From Lachnospiraceae bacterium (GTDB lineage Bacteria > Bacillota > Clostridia > Lachnospirales > Lachnospiraceae), in the NCBI GenBank assembly GCA_017622575.1, contig JAGAQU010000062.1, positions 1 to 64,000 of the forward strand: a DNA stretch of 64,000 nucleotides, read 5' to 3'. Shown one piece after another: positions 63,610-64,000 of this stretch (position 1 is its first letter; every line of letters starts with the position of its first letter). The position numbers were made by a program, and so were the translations under genes. Below the pieces are notes generated by a model, which was given only the letters and a program-made list of their open reading frames with translations, did no database searches and was not told the origin of the DNA.

Positions 63610-64000
63610 TTACTCCTGCCCGGAGCTGCCAAGATTCTGATTAATGATCGTTGCGATTCTGTCAGCCAGCTTTTCACGTCCTGCCACATTATAGCGCATG
63701 TAATCCTTCATATATTCTTCATAATTGTCCTCATTGATGGTGCCGAAATAATTATCGATAAAGGAGACACCGCAATCCATTGCTACCTCAGACTCCTTGT
63801 AAACATAGTGCACCAGAGGTCCATTGCCGAAATCCGTGATGGTGCCATTTGACAGATTTCCCTCTTCATCCATTGCCTGTGCATAGGTGGGAGACATCAG
63901 ATAGACACGGATATAAGGCCATGTGGTCCTGATGTTATTCAGGGCAACACGCAGTCCTCCCGTAAATGTGGAAACATTCCCGGGATTATTGAGATCTTCG
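63610..64000 (-). CDS. SGNH/GDSL hydrolase-like protein, 3' part only
   Basis: The last 129 codons of a gene that continues beyond the right edge; the frame is open to position 64000. Visible blocks are LRVALNNIRTTWPYIRVYLMSPTYAQ and FIDNYFGTINEDNYEEYMKDYMRYNVAGREKLADRIATIIN, which resemble the end of SGNH esterases in Lachnospiraceae. In active members the last motif is DxxH before the GR; here it reads DYMR, so the catalytic His seems replaced by Arg. Upstream of and in line with the sugar transporter genes. The assignment is tentative because the GDS block is outside the window. Confidence 0.55.
   Translation of the reverse strand, partial: EDLNNPGNVSTFTGGLRVALNNIRTTWPYIRVYLMSPTYAQAMDEEGNLSNGTITDFGNGPLVHYVYKESEVAMDCGVSFIDNYFGTINEDNYEEYMKDYMRYNVAGREKLADRIATIINQNLGSSGQE

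Overview
The window reads as chromosome of a spore-forming, anaerobic Firmicute of the Lachnospiraceae type. The evidence is the moderate GC content, strong AGGAGG-type ribosome binding sites, the neighbouring glgC/glgD pair, the murC-dnaD-dnaI-like-prs order, spoVG, spoIID, a SpoIIQ-like gene, an orphan Spo0A effector domain and fibre/glycan-use genes (GH9-like, GH29, sugar ABC transporter). I cannot name the genus from the sequence alone. Nearly everything is on the minus strand. The plus-strand exceptions are murC-dnaD-dnaI-prs (27.9-32.8 kb), tRNA-Ser (51.7 kb) and the XRE/Rpn/Nudix/DUF2971 group (55.1-58.1 kb).

Left part (1-24.7 kb). At the extreme left two tandem sigma-A promoters fire out of the window, probably into an rRNA operon. 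Next come envelope-type genes (CvpA family, DUF5711), galM, and the recombination/replication group recR-ybaB-dnaX behind pfkA; pfkA carries an apparent 1-base frameshift at its 3' end. A close-packed run follows: GT2, DegT/PseC-like aminotransferase, orphan Spo0A-C, Ham1-like NTPase, serine hydrolase, histidine kinase, response regulator, Na/Pi symporter. It joins a complete phosphate locus, pstSCAB-phoU, whose first gene has an 11-bp-periodic PHO box. mfd and pth follow.

Middle (24.8-51.2 kb). spoVG and the glycogen genes glgC-glgD face murC across a 347-bp control region. Six DnaA boxes lie in front of the helicase-loading genes dnaD and dnaI-like. Beyond prs is an unusual module: a GtrB/CsbB-like glycosyltransferase next to a 1133-residue protein joining a YfhO/DUF6044-like membrane part to an M3-type zinc peptidase. 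Cell-wall genes (plsC, murF, ddl), a GH9-like lipoprotein that seems to lack its catalytic residues, an amidohydrolase and the sporulation pair spoIIQ-like/spoID follow; these two have recognisable sigma-F and sigma-E promoter candidates. A protein with an RTX-type EF-hand domain and a large aconitase-family hydratase close this part.

Right part (51.2-64 kb) is more accessory. It holds a GC-rich composite repeat, tRNA-Ser(CGA), an alpha-L-fucosidase, a 131-bp nested palindrome, two AT-rich membrane-protein genes (one with five 14-residue FYD repeats), an XRE regulator, an Rpn-family nuclease, Nudix and DUF2971 genes, a lipoprotein, and a complete sugar ABC transporter (substrate-binding protein with C-terminal membrane anchor, two permeases, ATPase) preceded by a truncated SGNH-like gene that runs off the right edge. 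I found no CRISPR array, insertion sequence or prophage.
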